A stretch of DNA of 64,000 nt from NCBI RefSeq assembly GCF_016904885.1, contig NZ_JADWYI010000001.1:2852001-2916000 (forward strand), written 5' to 3'. This stretch comes from Archangium primigenium (GTDB taxonomy: Bacteria > Myxococcota > Myxococcia > Myxococcales > Myxococcaceae). Below, one piece after another: positions 18,026 to 27,056 of this stretch. The position numbers and the translations under genes are program-made. Numbering within the stretch: the stretch's first letter is position 1; the number at the start of each line of letters is the position of its first letter. Under the pieces are notes generated by a model. The model saw only the letters and a list, made by a program, of their open reading frames with translations. It had not been told where the DNA came from and made no database searches.

Positions 18026-20314
18026 GTGGAGAGCAACGGAGTGCGGCAGGAGCCGCGGACCTTCACCGACGCCATTCTGGGCAGGGAGCTGGCGCGGGAG
18101 CCCTGGATGAAGCGGTGGTTGGGGCTGGAGCCCTCCCTGCGGGTCGCCCTGGCCACGGCCGCCTTCGCCGCGCTGCTCTTCGTGCCCTACCTGGGCGCGG
18201 TGGGGCTGTGGGACCCGTGGGAGACGCACTACGGCGAGGTGGGCCGGGAGATGGTGCAGCGCCGGGACTACGTGTTCCCTTATTGGGAGAACGCCTGGTT
18301 CTTCTCCAAGCCGCCGCTGACCATGTGGATGCAGGCGCTGGGCATGCAGGTGGTGGGCACGCTGCGCACCGAGGGCGCCCTGGGTCTTTATACGGAGTGG
18401 GGCATGCGGATGCCCTTCGCGCTCTTGAGCATCGCGGCCGTGGCGCTGCTGTCGCTCGCGGTGGCGCGGGTGGTGAGCGCGCGGGCGGGCCTGGCCACGG
18501 GCTTCGTGCTGGCCACCATGCCGCTCTACTTCCTGCTCACGCGCCAGACGGTGACGGACACGCCCTTCGTCACCACGCTCGTGTGCGCCATGGCCTGCGC
18601 GCTCGTGGGCCAGCTCGACGAGACGACGCGCCACCGCGCCGCGTGGTGGTACGCCTTCTATGTCTTCCTGGGGCTGTCCACCCTGGCCAAGGGCCTGCTC
18701 GGCGTGGGCCTGCCCGCCATCATCCTGATGCTCTACGCGCTCTTCGCGGTGGTGCCGTATGACGGCGCGAGCATCAACGCCCACCTGCGCTGGCTCTTGG
18801 AGCGGGGCGTGCGCGCCGAGGTGCGCGCGGGCACGCGGCCCATGCCGGTGGTGTGGGCGCAGCTCTACCGGATGCGGCTGGGCACGGGCATCCTCGTGTT
18901 CGCGGCGGTGGCGGTGCCCTGGTACCTGGTGCTCTGCCTCTTCGAGGGCGTGGACGACGAGGGCAAGCGCTTCTGGTACCGCTTCTTCATCCACGATCAC
19001 CTCAACCGGCTGAGCGCGGGGGTGCATACCACCACGCCGGGCGGCTCCTTCGTGTACTTCATCGAGCAGGGGGGCTTCGCCATCTTCCCCTGGGTGGCCC
19101 TGGTGCCGGGGGCCTTCGCCCTGGCCACGCGGCTGCGTCCGCGCTCCCCGGACAAGGCCGAGCACCTGGCGCTCATCGCCGTGTTGTGGGTGGCCTTCTC
19201 CTTCACGCTCCTGTCCTCCTCGGCCACCAAGTTCCACCACTACGTGTTCCCCGTGCTGCCGGGGCTCGCGGTGCTCATCGCCCTGTTCGTGGACCGGCTC
19301 TGGGAAGAGGGCATCGGCGCCCACGCCATGAGCCTGGTGCTGGGCCTGGTGCTGTTCCTGCTCGTGGGCCATGACCTGGCGGGCAACCCCAAGGCCTTCA
19401 CCGACCTCTTCGTCTACAACTACGACCGGCCCTACCCGCTGGAGCTCGTCACCAAGCCCATCGCCATGTTCTCCTCCCGGCCGCTGTGGGCGGGTGACGT
19501 GCTGGCGGCGGTGCTGCTCGCCGTGGGCCTCTACCTCGCGCTGGGCGTGTTTCCCCCGCGCGCGGGGGCCTCGCCCGTCTCGCGCGCCGTGGCGCTCGTG
19601 TGCCTGGGGCTGGGGGCGGCCTTCGTCGTGCCGCTCGCGGCGCCCGGCTCGGTGGCCGCCACGCCGGTGGCGGGCGGCGCGCTGGTGCTCGTGGGGGCGT
19701 GGCTCGCGTGGCAGGCCTGGCGCGCGGACGCGGAGTCGCGCACGGGGCTGTGGGCCTTCACGGGGCTCCTGTGGGTGGTGGGCCTGGGCTGCCTCGCGCG
19801 GGGCTGGCGAGGCACGCTGGCCAGCGACGCGCTGCTCAAGACCCTGTCCGAGCCGGTCAACGTGAAGATGATGCTCGGCTATGCCTTCTTCGTGGCCGGG
19901 GGCCTGGCCGTGGTGGCCGCGCTCCTGCGGATGCGGGTGCTGCTCTACGGCACGTTCTGGGCGCTCGCGGCGGGCTTCGCGCTCTGGTTCAGCTGGGGCC
20001 ACTGGGTGGACCTGTCCCACCATTGGACCCAGCGCGACCTGTTCTGGCGCTACTACGCCCAGCGCAAGCCGGGCGAGCCCATCACCGCCTACCTCATGAA
20101 CTGGCGCGGCGAGACGTTCTACTCGCGCAACACCGTGAAGCAGATCCGCGAGACGCCCAAGCTCAAGCCCTTCGTGGATCAGCCCGGCCGGGAGTGGGCG
20201 CTCGTGGAGCACAACCGGCTCAACGTGCTGCGCCAGACCGCGGGCGCCGACAAGACCGTCACGGTCATCGACCGCGACATCAACAACAAGTTCGTCCTGG
20301 TGACCATCGATTGA
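18026..20314 (+). CDS. ArnT/PMT-like membrane glycosyltransferase
   Basis: A 762-residue multi-pass membrane protein of the GT-C type. The first periplasmic loop has the acidic motif of the family (LWDPWETHYGE, then a conserved SKPPLTMW). More than ten hydrophobic segments alternate with short loops, and the C-terminal 100 residues are soluble. Family members move a sugar from a polyprenyl-phosphate donor to lipid A or protein on the periplasmic side. GTG at 18026 is preceded by GGAGG at good spacing; an in-frame ATG 38 codons earlier has no ribosome-binding site and would add a non-hydrophobic Gly/Pro-rich extension. It overlaps the ABC transporter gene by four bases (TTGA), so glycosylation and export may be linked. 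The acceptor is unknown. Confidence 0.88.
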   Translation: MESNGVRQEPRTFTDAILGRELAREPWMKRWLGLEPSLRVALATAAFAALLFVPYLGAVGLWDPWETHYGEVGREMVQRRDYVFPYWENAWFFSKPPLTMWMQALGMQVVGTLRTEGALGLYTEWGMRMPFALLSIAAVALLSLAVARVVSARAGLATGFVLATMPLYFLLTRQTVTDTPFVTTLVCAMACALVGQLDETTRHRAAWWYAFYVFLGLSTLAKGLLGVGLPAIILMLYALFAVVPYDGASINAHLRWLLERGVRAEVRAGTRPMPVVWAQLYRMRLGTGILVFAAVAVPWYLVLCLFEGVDDEGKRFWYRFFIHDHLNRLSAGVHTTTPGGSFVYFIEQGGFAIFPWVALVPGAFALATRLRPRSPDKAEHLALIAVLWVAFSFTLLSSSATKFHHYVFPVLPGLAVLIALFVDRLWEEGIGAHAMSLVLGLVLFLLVGHDLAGNPKAFTDLFVYNYDRPYPLELVTKPIAMFSSRPLWAGDVLAAVLLAVGLYLALGVFPPRAGASPVSRAVALVCLGLGAAFVVPLAAPGSVAATPVAGGALVLVGAWLAWQAWRADAESRTGLWAFTGLLWVVGLGCLARGWRGTLASDALLKTLSEPVNVKMMLGYAFFVAGGLAVVAALLRMRVLLYGTFWALAAGFALWFSWGHWVDLSHHWTQRDLFWRYYAQRKPGEPITAYLMNWRGETFYSRNTVKQIRETPKLKPFVDQPGREWALVEHNRLNVLRQTAGADKTVTVIDRDINNKFVLVTID

Positions 20315-21234
20315 GCGGCATCTCCGTGCAGGGCCTCGCCAAGCGCTTCGGTGCGCGCACGGCGGTGGAGGGTTTGACCTTCGACGTGCGTCCCGGCGAG
20401 GTGTTCGGCCTGCTCGGGCCCAACGGCGCCGGCAAGACGACCACCGTGCGCATGCTCACGGGGCTGCTGAAGCCCTCGGAGGGCGAGGCGCACGTGTGGG
20501 GCCACTCGGTGCGTACCCAGGGCGAGGCGCTGCGCCGCGCCGTGGGCCTGCTCACCGAGCAGCCCGGGCTCTACGAGCGGCTGAGCGCCCGGGACAACCT
20601 GCGCTTCTTCATGAAGCTGCACGAACTGGACGAGCGCCGTGTCTGGCCCCGGGCCCAGGCGTGGCTCGAGCGCTTCGGGCTCGGCGGCCGGGAGGACGAG
20701 CCCTGCGGGAGCTTCTCCAAGGGCATGCGGCAGAAGCTCGCCATCGTGCGCACGCTGGTGCACGAGCCCCAGGTGCTCTTCCTGGACGAGCCCACCAGCG
20801 GGTTGGATCCCGAGTCGGCGCGCACGGTGCGCGACGCGGTGGCGGAGCTGGCGGCCGAGGGCCGCACGCTCGTGCTGTGCTCGCACAACCTCGTGGAAGT
20901 GGAACGGCTGTGCACCCGGGTGGCGGTGGTGAAGGGCCGGCTCCTGGCGCTCGCCCCCCTCGAGGACTTGCGGCGCGCGGGCAGCGCGCTGGAGGTGAAG
21001 GTGGAGGGGGACGCGGAGCGGTTCGTTCCGGCCCTGGCCGCGCTGCCCTTCGCGCCGCCCTCGCTCGCCGAGGGGGGACGCCTGCGGGTGATGCTGACGG
21101 ACGAGGCCCAGACGCCCGACGTGGTGGCCTGTCTGGTGGGCGCCGGAGCCCGCGTGCGCAGCGCCGTGCCGGCCCTGCGCCCGCTCGAGGAAGTCTACCT
21201 GGAGCTCATCCGCGACGGAAAGGAGGCGCCATGA
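20311..21234 (+). CDS. ABC transporter ATP-binding protein
   Basis: A 307-residue ATPase with Walker A GPNGAGKTT, an ABC signature variant FSKGMRQK, Walker B VLFLDEPTSGLDP, and the switch His in LCSHNLVEVE. The C-terminal tail resembles the regulatory domain of the CcmA/NatA-type exporters. The start is TTG at 20311, overlapping the glycosyltransferase stop; GTG at 20326 is an alternative. Its last bases overlap the permease ATG (ATGA). It should power the permease encoded next. Confidence 0.93.
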   Translation: MSGISVQGLAKRFGARTAVEGLTFDVRPGEVFGLLGPNGAGKTTTVRMLTGLLKPSEGEAHVWGHSVRTQGEALRRAVGLLTEQPGLYERLSARDNLRFFMKLHELDERRVWPRAQAWLERFGLGGREDEPCGSFSKGMRQKLAIVRTLVHEPQVLFLDEPTSGLDPESARTVRDAVAELAAEGRTLVLCSHNLVEVERLCTRVAVVKGRLLALAPLEDLRRAGSALEVKVEGDAERFVPALAALPFAPPSLAEGGRLRVMLTDEAQTPDVVACLVGAGARVRSAVPALRPLEEVYLELIRDGKEAP

Positions 21235-22031
21235 GCTTCCATCCCCGGCGCGCGCTGGCGGTCTTCTGGAAGGACTTCCTGGACCTGCGCAAGAACCCCT
21301 CGCTCCTGCTCGCCATGGCGGCGCTGCCGCTGGTGCTGGTGGTGGTGCCCGTCATCGTCGTGTGGACGTACGTGCGCGACCCCTCCGACACCAACCTGCG
21401 GGTCATCGCCCTCTATTACGACCCGTCCCTGCCTCGGGACTTCAACGCGGGCCGCTTCCTCGTGGAGCGCACGTTGATGGACTGGTTCGGCATGTTCCTG
21501 GTGATGCCGGTGTTCGTGCCCATCCTCATCTCCTCGCAGAGCGTGGCGGGCGAGCGGGAGCGGCGCACCCTGGAGCCCCTGCTGGCCTCGCCGGTGACGT
21601 CCCTGGAGCTGGTGGTGGGCAAGAGCCTCGCCTCGCTGGTGCCCGCGGTGCTCATCTCCTGGGTGGCCTTCGTGCTCTTGTGCGTGGGCGTGGACGTGGT
21701 GGGCTGGCCCCTGGGTGACGGGCTGCTCATGCCCAACTCCCTGTGGCTCTTCGGCGTGCTCATCCTGGCGCCGCTCTTCGCCTTCTTCGGCAACGGCGTG
21801 GCCGTCATCATCTCCGCGCGCGTGGCCGAGGCTCGCACGGCGCAGCAGCTCGCCGCGCTCGTGGTCCTGCCGCTCGTGGGCCTGGTGGCGGGGCAGATCG
21901 CGGGCTTCCTGCGCGCGGGTCCCGCTTACTACGCGTCTCAGGGAATCGTGGTGCTGCTGCTGGACCTGGCGCTCTTGTGGGCGAGTGTCCGTCTGCTGGA
22001 TCGCGAGCGGCTCTTGAACCGGTGGGGTTGA
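21231..22031 (+). CDS. ABC-2 type transporter permease
   Basis: A 266-residue membrane protein with six predicted hydrophobic segments and the ABC-2 family motif GERERRTLEPLLASPV after the second one. A large loop follows the first membrane segment. A perfect AAAGGAGG precedes the ATG, which overlaps the ATPase stop. Together with the ATP-binding protein it forms a Nat-type exporter; the substrate is unknown, but the adjoining glycosyltransferase suggests an envelope component. Confidence 0.92.
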   Translation: MSFHPRRALAVFWKDFLDLRKNPSLLLAMAALPLVLVVVPVIVVWTYVRDPSDTNLRVIALYYDPSLPRDFNAGRFLVERTLMDWFGMFLVMPVFVPILISSQSVAGERERRTLEPLLASPVTSLELVVGKSLASLVPAVLISWVAFVLLCVGVDVVGWPLGDGLLMPNSLWLFGVLILAPLFAFFGNGVAVIISARVAEARTAQQLAALVVLPLVGLVAGQIAGFLRAGPAYYASQGIVVLLLDLALLWASVRLLDRERLLNRWG

Positions 22032-22057
22032 TCGCCCGTCAACGGGGGCTCGTCCGC

Positions 22058-22085
22058 TTGACTGGCCAAGAGCGCGTTTTATCTG
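22058..22085 (+). promoter_or_regulatory. Possible promoter of the SPFH gene
   Basis: TTGACT (22058-22063) and TATCTG (22080-22085) are 16 bp apart, about 135 bp before the SPFH start codon. The -35 is good and the -10 modest. Confidence 0.35.
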
Positions 22086-22219
22086 TCATGGTCGGGGAAC
22101 AGGCCGGGAGCGGAGCGATCGTCGGGAATGCAATGAGTCCCGGCGTTATTCGTTCAAGGTAGGTGGGCGGCGTGGGCTCCCGGTGGTCGACGCGGTCTCT
22201 TGGAGGCGACGAAAGCACG

Positions 22220-23296
22220 ATGGGATTCTTCGGTACGATCAAGAACGAGTCGCAGCGCAACTTCATCGCGCGCGCCGACGAGGCGAAGGGGGAGATTGTC
22301 TACAAGTATCCGGAGAAGAACATCCGGATGCTCACCCAGCTCACCGTCGATGCCGACGAGGTCGCCCTCTTCGTGAAGGACGGGAAGGTGGAGGGCAAGC
22401 TCGGGCCGGGCCGTCACCAGCTCGACAGCAAGAACATCCCCTTCCTGGGCCGCCTCATCGAGGGTTTCACGGGCGGAAACCTCTTCATCACCGAGGTCTT
22501 CTTCGTCTCGACGCGGGAGATCACCGGGCTGAAGTTCGGCGGCCCCATCGGCGACGTGCGCGACCCGGAGACGGGCCTGGGCATCGGCACCATGGTCTAC
22601 GGTGACTTCTCCATCCGCGTGACGGAGCCGGAGCAGCTCGTGGTGGGCCTGGTGGGCATGGGCCGCACGTCCAACGCGGACTTCGTGGGCTGGTTCAAGA
22701 ACCAGGTCCTCAAGGTGACGCGCGACCGCATCGCCGAGCTGCTGGTCAAGAAGCGCTGGCCGCTGCTGGACGTGACGAGCGGCGCGTACACCGAGGAGAT
22801 CGAGACCGAGGTCATCGCCGGCCTCAAGCCCCATGTGGACAGCTACGGCCTGACCGTGGTGCGCATGGGCAACTTCCACATCAGCATCAAGGAAGAGGAC
22901 GAGGCCACGCTCAAGAAGCTGTCCAAGGACGTGGCGTACTCGCGTCTGGCCGGCGGCTTCCAGCAGTACGCGCAGGGTCAGGCGATGCTGGGCGCGTCCG
23001 AGGGCATGGCCAAGGGCGGTGGCGGCTCGGATGGCGCGCTGCAGGGCATGGGCATGGGCATGGGGTTCGGCATGGCCCAGGCCTTCGCCAACAACCAGCA
23101 GCCGGGCCAGCACGGCGGCGGTGGTGGGCAGGCGGGTCAGTTCCAGCAGCCGCCCCCGCAGCCTCAGGCGGCGGCCCCGGCGGACACGCGCACCCCGGCG
23201 CAGCGCCTCAAGGAGATCAAGGAACTCAAGGACGCGGGTGTGCTCTCCGATGAGGAGTACACCGCCAAGCGCGCCGAGCTGATGAAGCTCCTGTAG
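22220..23296 (+). CDS. SPFH-domain protein with C-terminal SHOCT motif
   Basis: A 358-residue cytoplasmic protein. Residues 20-240 match the SPFH/prohibitin-like fold of the YdjI 'virion core protein-like' group (GRHQLDSKNIPF, TREITGLKFGGP). A Gly/Met/Gln-rich low-complexity linker follows (about 255-325). The last 33 residues form a SHOCT domain (LKEIKELKDAGVLSDEEYTAKRAELM). YdjI-type proteins in Bacillus connect with the Psp/LiaH-type membrane-stress machinery, so a membrane-organising scaffold is plausible. The ATG at 22220 was chosen because GGAGG lies 14 bp upstream and the family begins MGFF. A strong terminator follows, so the gene seems monocistronic. Confidence 0.9.
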   Translation: MGFFGTIKNESQRNFIARADEAKGEIVYKYPEKNIRMLTQLTVDADEVALFVKDGKVEGKLGPGRHQLDSKNIPFLGRLIEGFTGGNLFITEVFFVSTREITGLKFGGPIGDVRDPETGLGIGTMVYGDFSIRVTEPEQLVVGLVGMGRTSNADFVGWFKNQVLKVTRDRIAELLVKKRWPLLDVTSGAYTEEIETEVIAGLKPHVDSYGLTVVRMGNFHISIKEEDEATLKKLSKDVAYSRLAGGFQQYAQGQAMLGASEGMAKGGGGSDGALQGMGMGMGFGMAQAFANNQQPGQHGGGGGQAGQFQQPPPQPQAAAPADTRTPAQRLKEIKELKDAGVLSDEEYTAKRAELMKLL

Positions 23297-23325
23297 TCCC
23301 GCGCGTGCTCCGGCACGTGACGCCC

Positions 23326-23358
23326 AAGGCCTCCCTCCCCACGCGGGGTGGAGGCCTT
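23326..23358 (+). terminator. Hairpin terminator after the SPFH gene
   Basis: A perfect 9-bp inverted repeat (23326-23334 with 23350-23358) encloses a further GC-rich inner stem and is followed by TCGTCGTTTCC. It starts 30 bp after the stop codon. Confidence 0.7.
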
Positions 23359-23389
23359 CGTCGTTTCCGGGCCCCTGGTGCCGCGTCTT

Positions 23390-23425
23390 GGTGACTCCAG
23401 ACACCATGGGGTGCTCGGTGTCACC
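23390..23425. promoter_or_regulatory. Imperfect palindrome upstream of a sigma-54 promoter
   Basis: Two 16-base arms (23390-23405 and 23410-23425) match as inverted repeats at 12 of 16 positions around ATGG. The site lies about 90-125 bp upstream of the -24 element at 23513, the usual place for an enhancer bound by a sigma-54 activator. It could instead be a second terminator for the SPFH gene. Confidence 0.4.
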
Positions 23426-23512
23426 ACCCGGGGCCCGGGCAAGGGGTCCGAGGAAACGTGGGCCACCGAGCCAAGTGCTTGATTTTCCAGGGCATGAGGG
23501 AGGACGGCGGGT

Positions 23513-23529
23513 TGGCACGCGCCCTGCTT
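23513..23529 (+). promoter_or_regulatory. Sigma-54 promoter
   Basis: TGGCAC (23513-23518) and CTGC (23524-23527) have the invariant GG and GC exactly 10 bases apart, as in -24/-12 promoters. Transcription should start near 23539, about 65 bases before the downstream ATG. Confidence 0.65.
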
Positions 23530-23603
23530 TAGGTCCCAGCATGGCCGCGCGACACGGCGGCCCCTTCGACCTCGACCTCGCCGCTTCCGAAAGAAGACCC
23601 GCC

Positions 23604-24377
23604 ATGTCCATCAACTCCATCTCCCAGCGTCCCGTTGCGTTCTCCTCCGCCGCCAGCCAGATCCCGACGCCCGCCGCTCAGGCCACGCAGCCCGCCGCCC
23701 CGATGGGTCCGATGGGGATGGTGGACAACAAGATGGGGCGGCTCGCGCACGAGGCGCTGCCGAGAGATCAGTTCGACGTGGGCGGGCTGGACAGCCCGGG
23801 GGCGTCGTTCAAGAAGTTCGTGGGTCCGGGCCCCATGCAGCGGCCGGACGCCCTGCAGAACCTGAAGCTGCCGGTGGAGCTCAGCCCGCAGTCGGCGCAG
23901 AACCGGGTGCAGGACGTGGCCCGCGAGGCGCTGACCGGGAAGCTGGACGACCTGAGCAACAAGCTGAGCACGCGCGCCATGATCCAGTCGACGCACACGA
24001 TGTCGGTGAAGCCCGACCTCGGCCTGTCGGATCGCGTGACCCCCCGCCAGGTCGACAACGCCGCGCGCAACGTGCTCGCGGACGTGCGCCAGCAGCTCCA
24101 GGAGGGTGGGGTGGAGAACCTCGCCTGGGCCGACAAGGCGCTGGACAAGGTGGCCGACCTCACCGACTCGAACAGCAACGTGTCCCCGCAGAACGCCGTG
24201 AAGCAGCTCAAGCAGCTGGACAAGTCCCAGCCGGCCCTCGAGTCCTCCCCCGAGTCCGTGAAGCCCAGCCTGCGCGAGCTGCTGGACATCCGGACCTCGC
24301 CGCTGATGATCAAGCCGGACCCCGAGCTCCGGCCGTCGCAGGACCTGAAGAACTTCGCGAACGACCTGCCGTTCTAA
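23604..24377 (+). CDS. Unknown hydrophilic protein under a sigma-54 promoter
   Basis: A 257-residue protein without a recognisable domain, signal peptide or membrane segment. The first 45 residues are Ser-, Ala- and Pro-rich and probably disordered; the rest alternates helical charged stretches (VARE..TGKLDDLSNKLSTR and VNPRQ-like segments) with Pro-rich links. ATG at 23604 has GAAAGAAG upstream; an in-frame ATG at 23541 is also possible but has no site. A sigma-54 promoter and a palindrome upstream suggest expression on a specific signal, as for many myxobacterial developmental genes. Its stop codon overlaps that of the convergent peptidase gene. Confidence 0.75.
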   Translation: MSINSISQRPVAFSSAASQIPTPAAQATQPAAPMGPMGMVDNKMGRLAHEALPRDQFDVGGLDSPGASFKKFVGPGPMQRPDALQNLKLPVELSPQSAQNRVQDVAREALTGKLDDLSNKLSTRAMIQSTHTMSVKPDLGLSDRVTPRQVDNAARNVLADVRQQLQEGGVENLAWADKALDKVADLTDSNSNVSPQNAVKQLKQLDKSQPALESSPESVKPSLRELLDIRTSPLMIKPDPELRPSQDLKNFANDLPF

Positions 24378-26032
24378 GGAGCGGAAGCGGGCGGGGCGGG
24401 CTCCTCGTGGGAGCCCAGCTTCATGGGCACGCCCAGGGTGGTGCCCAGGCGCAAGAGCAGCACGTCCGGCACGATGCCCTCATCCCCGAGGCCGCGCGCC
24501 AGCTCGCGCGCCGAGAGCGCGTTGCCCTGGGCCCACAGGCCCTTGAGGAACGTGCCCGCCTCCAGGCTGTGCCACCACGCCGGTCCGAAGCGCGCCTTGA
24601 GCTGGCCCTGGAGCTGGCCGGCGAGGAACCACGCCCGGAAGTTGTCCGCGGACTGGAAGAAGTCCTCCTGGTCCACGAGGTAGCGCGCCACGTCGTCGGC
24701 CGAGGCCGGCATGCCGTCCACGCGCTCGAGCATCGCCTGGTACAGCGCGCGCGCGTCCGCGCCCGGCCGGTGCAGGGCGAGCGCGTAGAGCAGCCGGCCC
24801 GCCGCGCGACGGATGAGGAACAGCTTGTGCGCGCTCGCCGCCGCCAGGTAGTCGCTGCGCTCCTTGTCCTTGAGCCCCGCGTGCTCCTCCAGCCACACCG
24901 GGTCGTCCATCAGGTCCTCGAAGAGGGCCGCGTACGTCTCGGTGACGGTGGGGTTGCCCAGCTTGGCCAGCTCGAAGCGCGGCTCCTGGGTGAAGGCGTA
25001 GTGCAGCGCGTGGCCGAACTCGTGCAGCAGCCGCACCTGCTCCAGCGCGCCGCCCACCGGCTTGACCGACAGCCGCACGTCCTGGGGCACCCGGATGCCG
25101 AGCGCCAGCGGCCGCGGGTTCTTGCGCTTCACGTCCGCCCGGGCGTCGATGCGCACGTTCTTCATCTCCCCCAGGTCGATGCCCATGCCCGCCAGCGTGC
25201 CGTGCGCGCGCAGCAGGCCCTCGCCCTTGAGGAACAGCCCCTCCACCTCCCGTCCGCGGAACAGCCGGGGCAGGTCCGCCCGCGTCAGCTTCGCGTAGGC
25301 CTGCCCCAACTCGCGCTGGGACAGCCGCTCCATCACCACCTGGTAGGGCGCCTCCGTGGCCTGGAGCACCTCCTCGGCCAGGACGCCCAGCCGGCCCAGG
25401 TCCGCCTGGCGCAGCTCGCCCCCGAAGGCCTCGTAGGAGGCGTAGCCCAGCTCGCGCACCAGCGCCTCGGTGCGCTCCTCGCGCTTGCGGATGAGCGGGG
25501 TGAGCCGCTCCAGCGCGGGCGTGGCCGCCGTGTAGAGCGCCCGGCGCTTGAGCGCGCTGCGCTCGTTGGCCAGCAGCCGCTCCAGCTCGTGCCAGCGCAC
25601 GTCGTGGCCGTCCACCTGGAACGTGAGCGAGGCCTCCAGGTTGGCCAGCGCGTCGTTCACCTCGGCGAGCTGCTGGGAGAGGTACTCGCCGGCGAAGTGC
25701 GACTGCAGCGCGGTGAGGGCCCGCACCTGCCGGGGCTCGGCGTCGAGCTGGCGCAGGCGTTCAATCTTGCGGATGGCCTCCAGGGTGAAGAGCCCCTCGC
25801 GCCCCGTGTACGTGGCCGCCATGTCCCCCTGGGTGCCCTCCGTCCAGAAGTTCCAGACCAGCAGATCCTGCGCCTCGAGCAGGGCCTGGGCCTCGGTGGT
25901 GCTCCGGGCCACCTCCTCGGCGAGCCGCTGCGCCTCGGTGGGAGGGGGCGGGGCGGGGGGCTTCGGCGTGGCACACCCGCCGAGCAGACCGAGACCAATA
26001 CCGAGAACGAGTGCGGGAAGCCTTGGGCGCAT
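24374..26032 (-). CDS. M3-like zinc metallopeptidase lipoprotein
   Basis: A 552-residue protein. It starts with a lipoprotein signal (LGLLGGC, Cys near residue 21) and a Pro-rich linker, and the rest is largely helical. The zinc-binding motif HEFGHALH lies at 337-344, with a following acidic segment (ETYAALFEDL) that supplies the third ligand in thimet/oligoendopeptidase-type enzymes. It would be anchored in the envelope and cleave short peptides; family M3 is the best fit but the N-terminal half is divergent. No Shine-Dalgarno precedes the ATG. A -10-like TACATT lies nine bases upstream, suggesting a leaderless mRNA. It is divergent from epmA with only 30 bp between the start codons. Confidence 0.85.
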   Translation of the reverse strand: MRPRLPALVLGIGLGLLGGCATPKPPAPPPPTEAQRLAEEVARSTTEAQALLEAQDLLVWNFWTEGTQGDMAATYTGREGLFTLEAIRKIERLRQLDAEPRQVRALTALQSHFAGEYLSQQLAEVNDALANLEASLTFQVDGHDVRWHELERLLANERSALKRRALYTAATPALERLTPLIRKREERTEALVRELGYASYEAFGGELRQADLGRLGVLAEEVLQATEAPYQVVMERLSQRELGQAYAKLTRADLPRLFRGREVEGLFLKGEGLLRAHGTLAGMGIDLGEMKNVRIDARADVKRKNPRPLALGIRVPQDVRLSVKPVGGALEQVRLLHEFGHALHYAFTQEPRFELAKLGNPTVTETYAALFEDLMDDPVWLEEHAGLKDKERSDYLAAASAHKLFLIRRAAGRLLYALALHRPGADARALYQAMLERVDGMPASADDVARYLVDQEDFFQSADNFRAWFLAGQLQGQLKARFGPAWWHSLEAGTFLKGLWAQGNALSARELARGLGDEGIVPDVLLLRLGTTLGVPMKLGSHEEPAPPASAP

Positions 26033-26062
26033 GGGACGCGCAATGTAACGTCCGCGCCGCCC

Positions 26063-27055
26063 ATGCCCAATCCAGTCCAGTGGCGCGCGGCCACCGCCCG
26101 ACAGACGCTCTACTCGGCCCTGCGCCGCTTCTTCACCCAGCGTGACTACCTGGAGGTGGACACGCCCCTGCTCGTGCCGACCCCCGGCATGGAGCCCCAC
26201 ATCACGCCCTTCGAGGCGCCCTTCGTCCCCGAGACGAACGTGGGCCGGCGCCGGTCGCTCTACCTGCACACCAGCCCCGAGTACGCGATGAAGCGGCTGC
26301 TCGCGGACGGCGCGGGGCCCCTGTTCCAGATCTGCAAGGTCTTCCGCAACGGGGAGGTGTCGCCCACGCACAACCCCGAGTTCACGATGCTGGAGTTCTA
26401 CCGGCCCCACGCGGACTACCACGCCATCATGGCGGACCTGGAGGGCGCGCTGGCCGAGGCGGACCGGGCCGTGGGCGGCGACGGCTTCTTCTCCCGGACC
26501 CCCTACGAGCGCCTGTCCGTGCGCGACGCCGTGCTGCGCGCCACGGGGGTGGACCTGCGCGCCTGTCCGGACGGGCCCTCGCTCAAGCGGGCGGCGGAGG
26601 CGGCCGGGGTGCGCACCGGCGACGCCCTGCTCTTCGACGACGTCTTCTTCCACCTCTTCCTGCAGAAGGTGGAGCGGGGGCTGGGCCACGAGCGCCCCAC
26701 GTTCCTCACCGAGTACCCCGCCTCCATGGCGTCCCTGGCGCGGCTCAAGCCCGGAGAGCCCGCCGTGGCCGAGCGCACCGAGCTCTACGCCCGGGGCCTG
26801 GAGCTGGCCAATGGCTTCTCCGAGCTGACGGACGCGGTGGAGCAGCGCACCCGGCTGATGGAGGAGCAACAATTCCGCCGCGATGCGGGCCGGGCCGTCT
26901 ATCCACTGGACGAGCGCTTCCTCGACGCGGTAGGGCGAATGCCGCCCTCGGCGGGGATCGCCGTGGGGTTGGACCGGATCCTGATGTTGCTGCTGGGCGT
27001 GGAGTCCATCTCGGACGTGCTTCTCTTCCCGGCACACGAATTCGTAGGTGAGTGA
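26063..27055 (+). CDS. epmA: Elongation factor P-lysine ligase EpmA (GenX/PoxA)
   Basis: A 330-residue class II aminoacyl-tRNA-synthetase-like protein with only the catalytic domain and no anticodon-binding domain, as in EpmA. Motif 2 appears as FQICKVFRNGE ... FTMLEFYR and motif 3 as GIAVGLDRILMLLLG. The enzyme attaches a lysine to a conserved Lys of elongation factor P, helping ribosomes pass poly-proline stretches. Its length matches the family (about 325). No Shine-Dalgarno is visible before the ATG. The pyrophosphatase start follows its stop by one base, so both are probably in one transcript; pyrophosphatase would remove the PPi released by aminoacyl-adenylate formation. EpmB is not seen here. 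Confidence 0.9.
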   Translation: MPNPVQWRAATARQTLYSALRRFFTQRDYLEVDTPLLVPTPGMEPHITPFEAPFVPETNVGRRRSLYLHTSPEYAMKRLLADGAGPLFQICKVFRNGEVSPTHNPEFTMLEFYRPHADYHAIMADLEGALAEADRAVGGDGFFSRTPYERLSVRDAVLRATGVDLRACPDGPSLKRAAEAAGVRTGDALLFDDVFFHLFLQKVERGLGHERPTFLTEYPASMASLARLKPGEPAVAERTELYARGLELANGFSELTDAVEQRTRLMEEQQFRRDAGRAVYPLDERFLDAVGRMPPSAGIAVGLDRILMLLLGVESISDVLLFPAHEFVGE

Positions 27056-27056
27056 C

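Noticed and set aside
24374-24377. Overlapping stop codons of convergent genes as a special regulatory feature
   Set aside because: The same 3-4-base overlap occurs at 28544-28547 and 56751-56754. It reflects a compact genome, with CTAA/TTAG/CTAG serving both strands.
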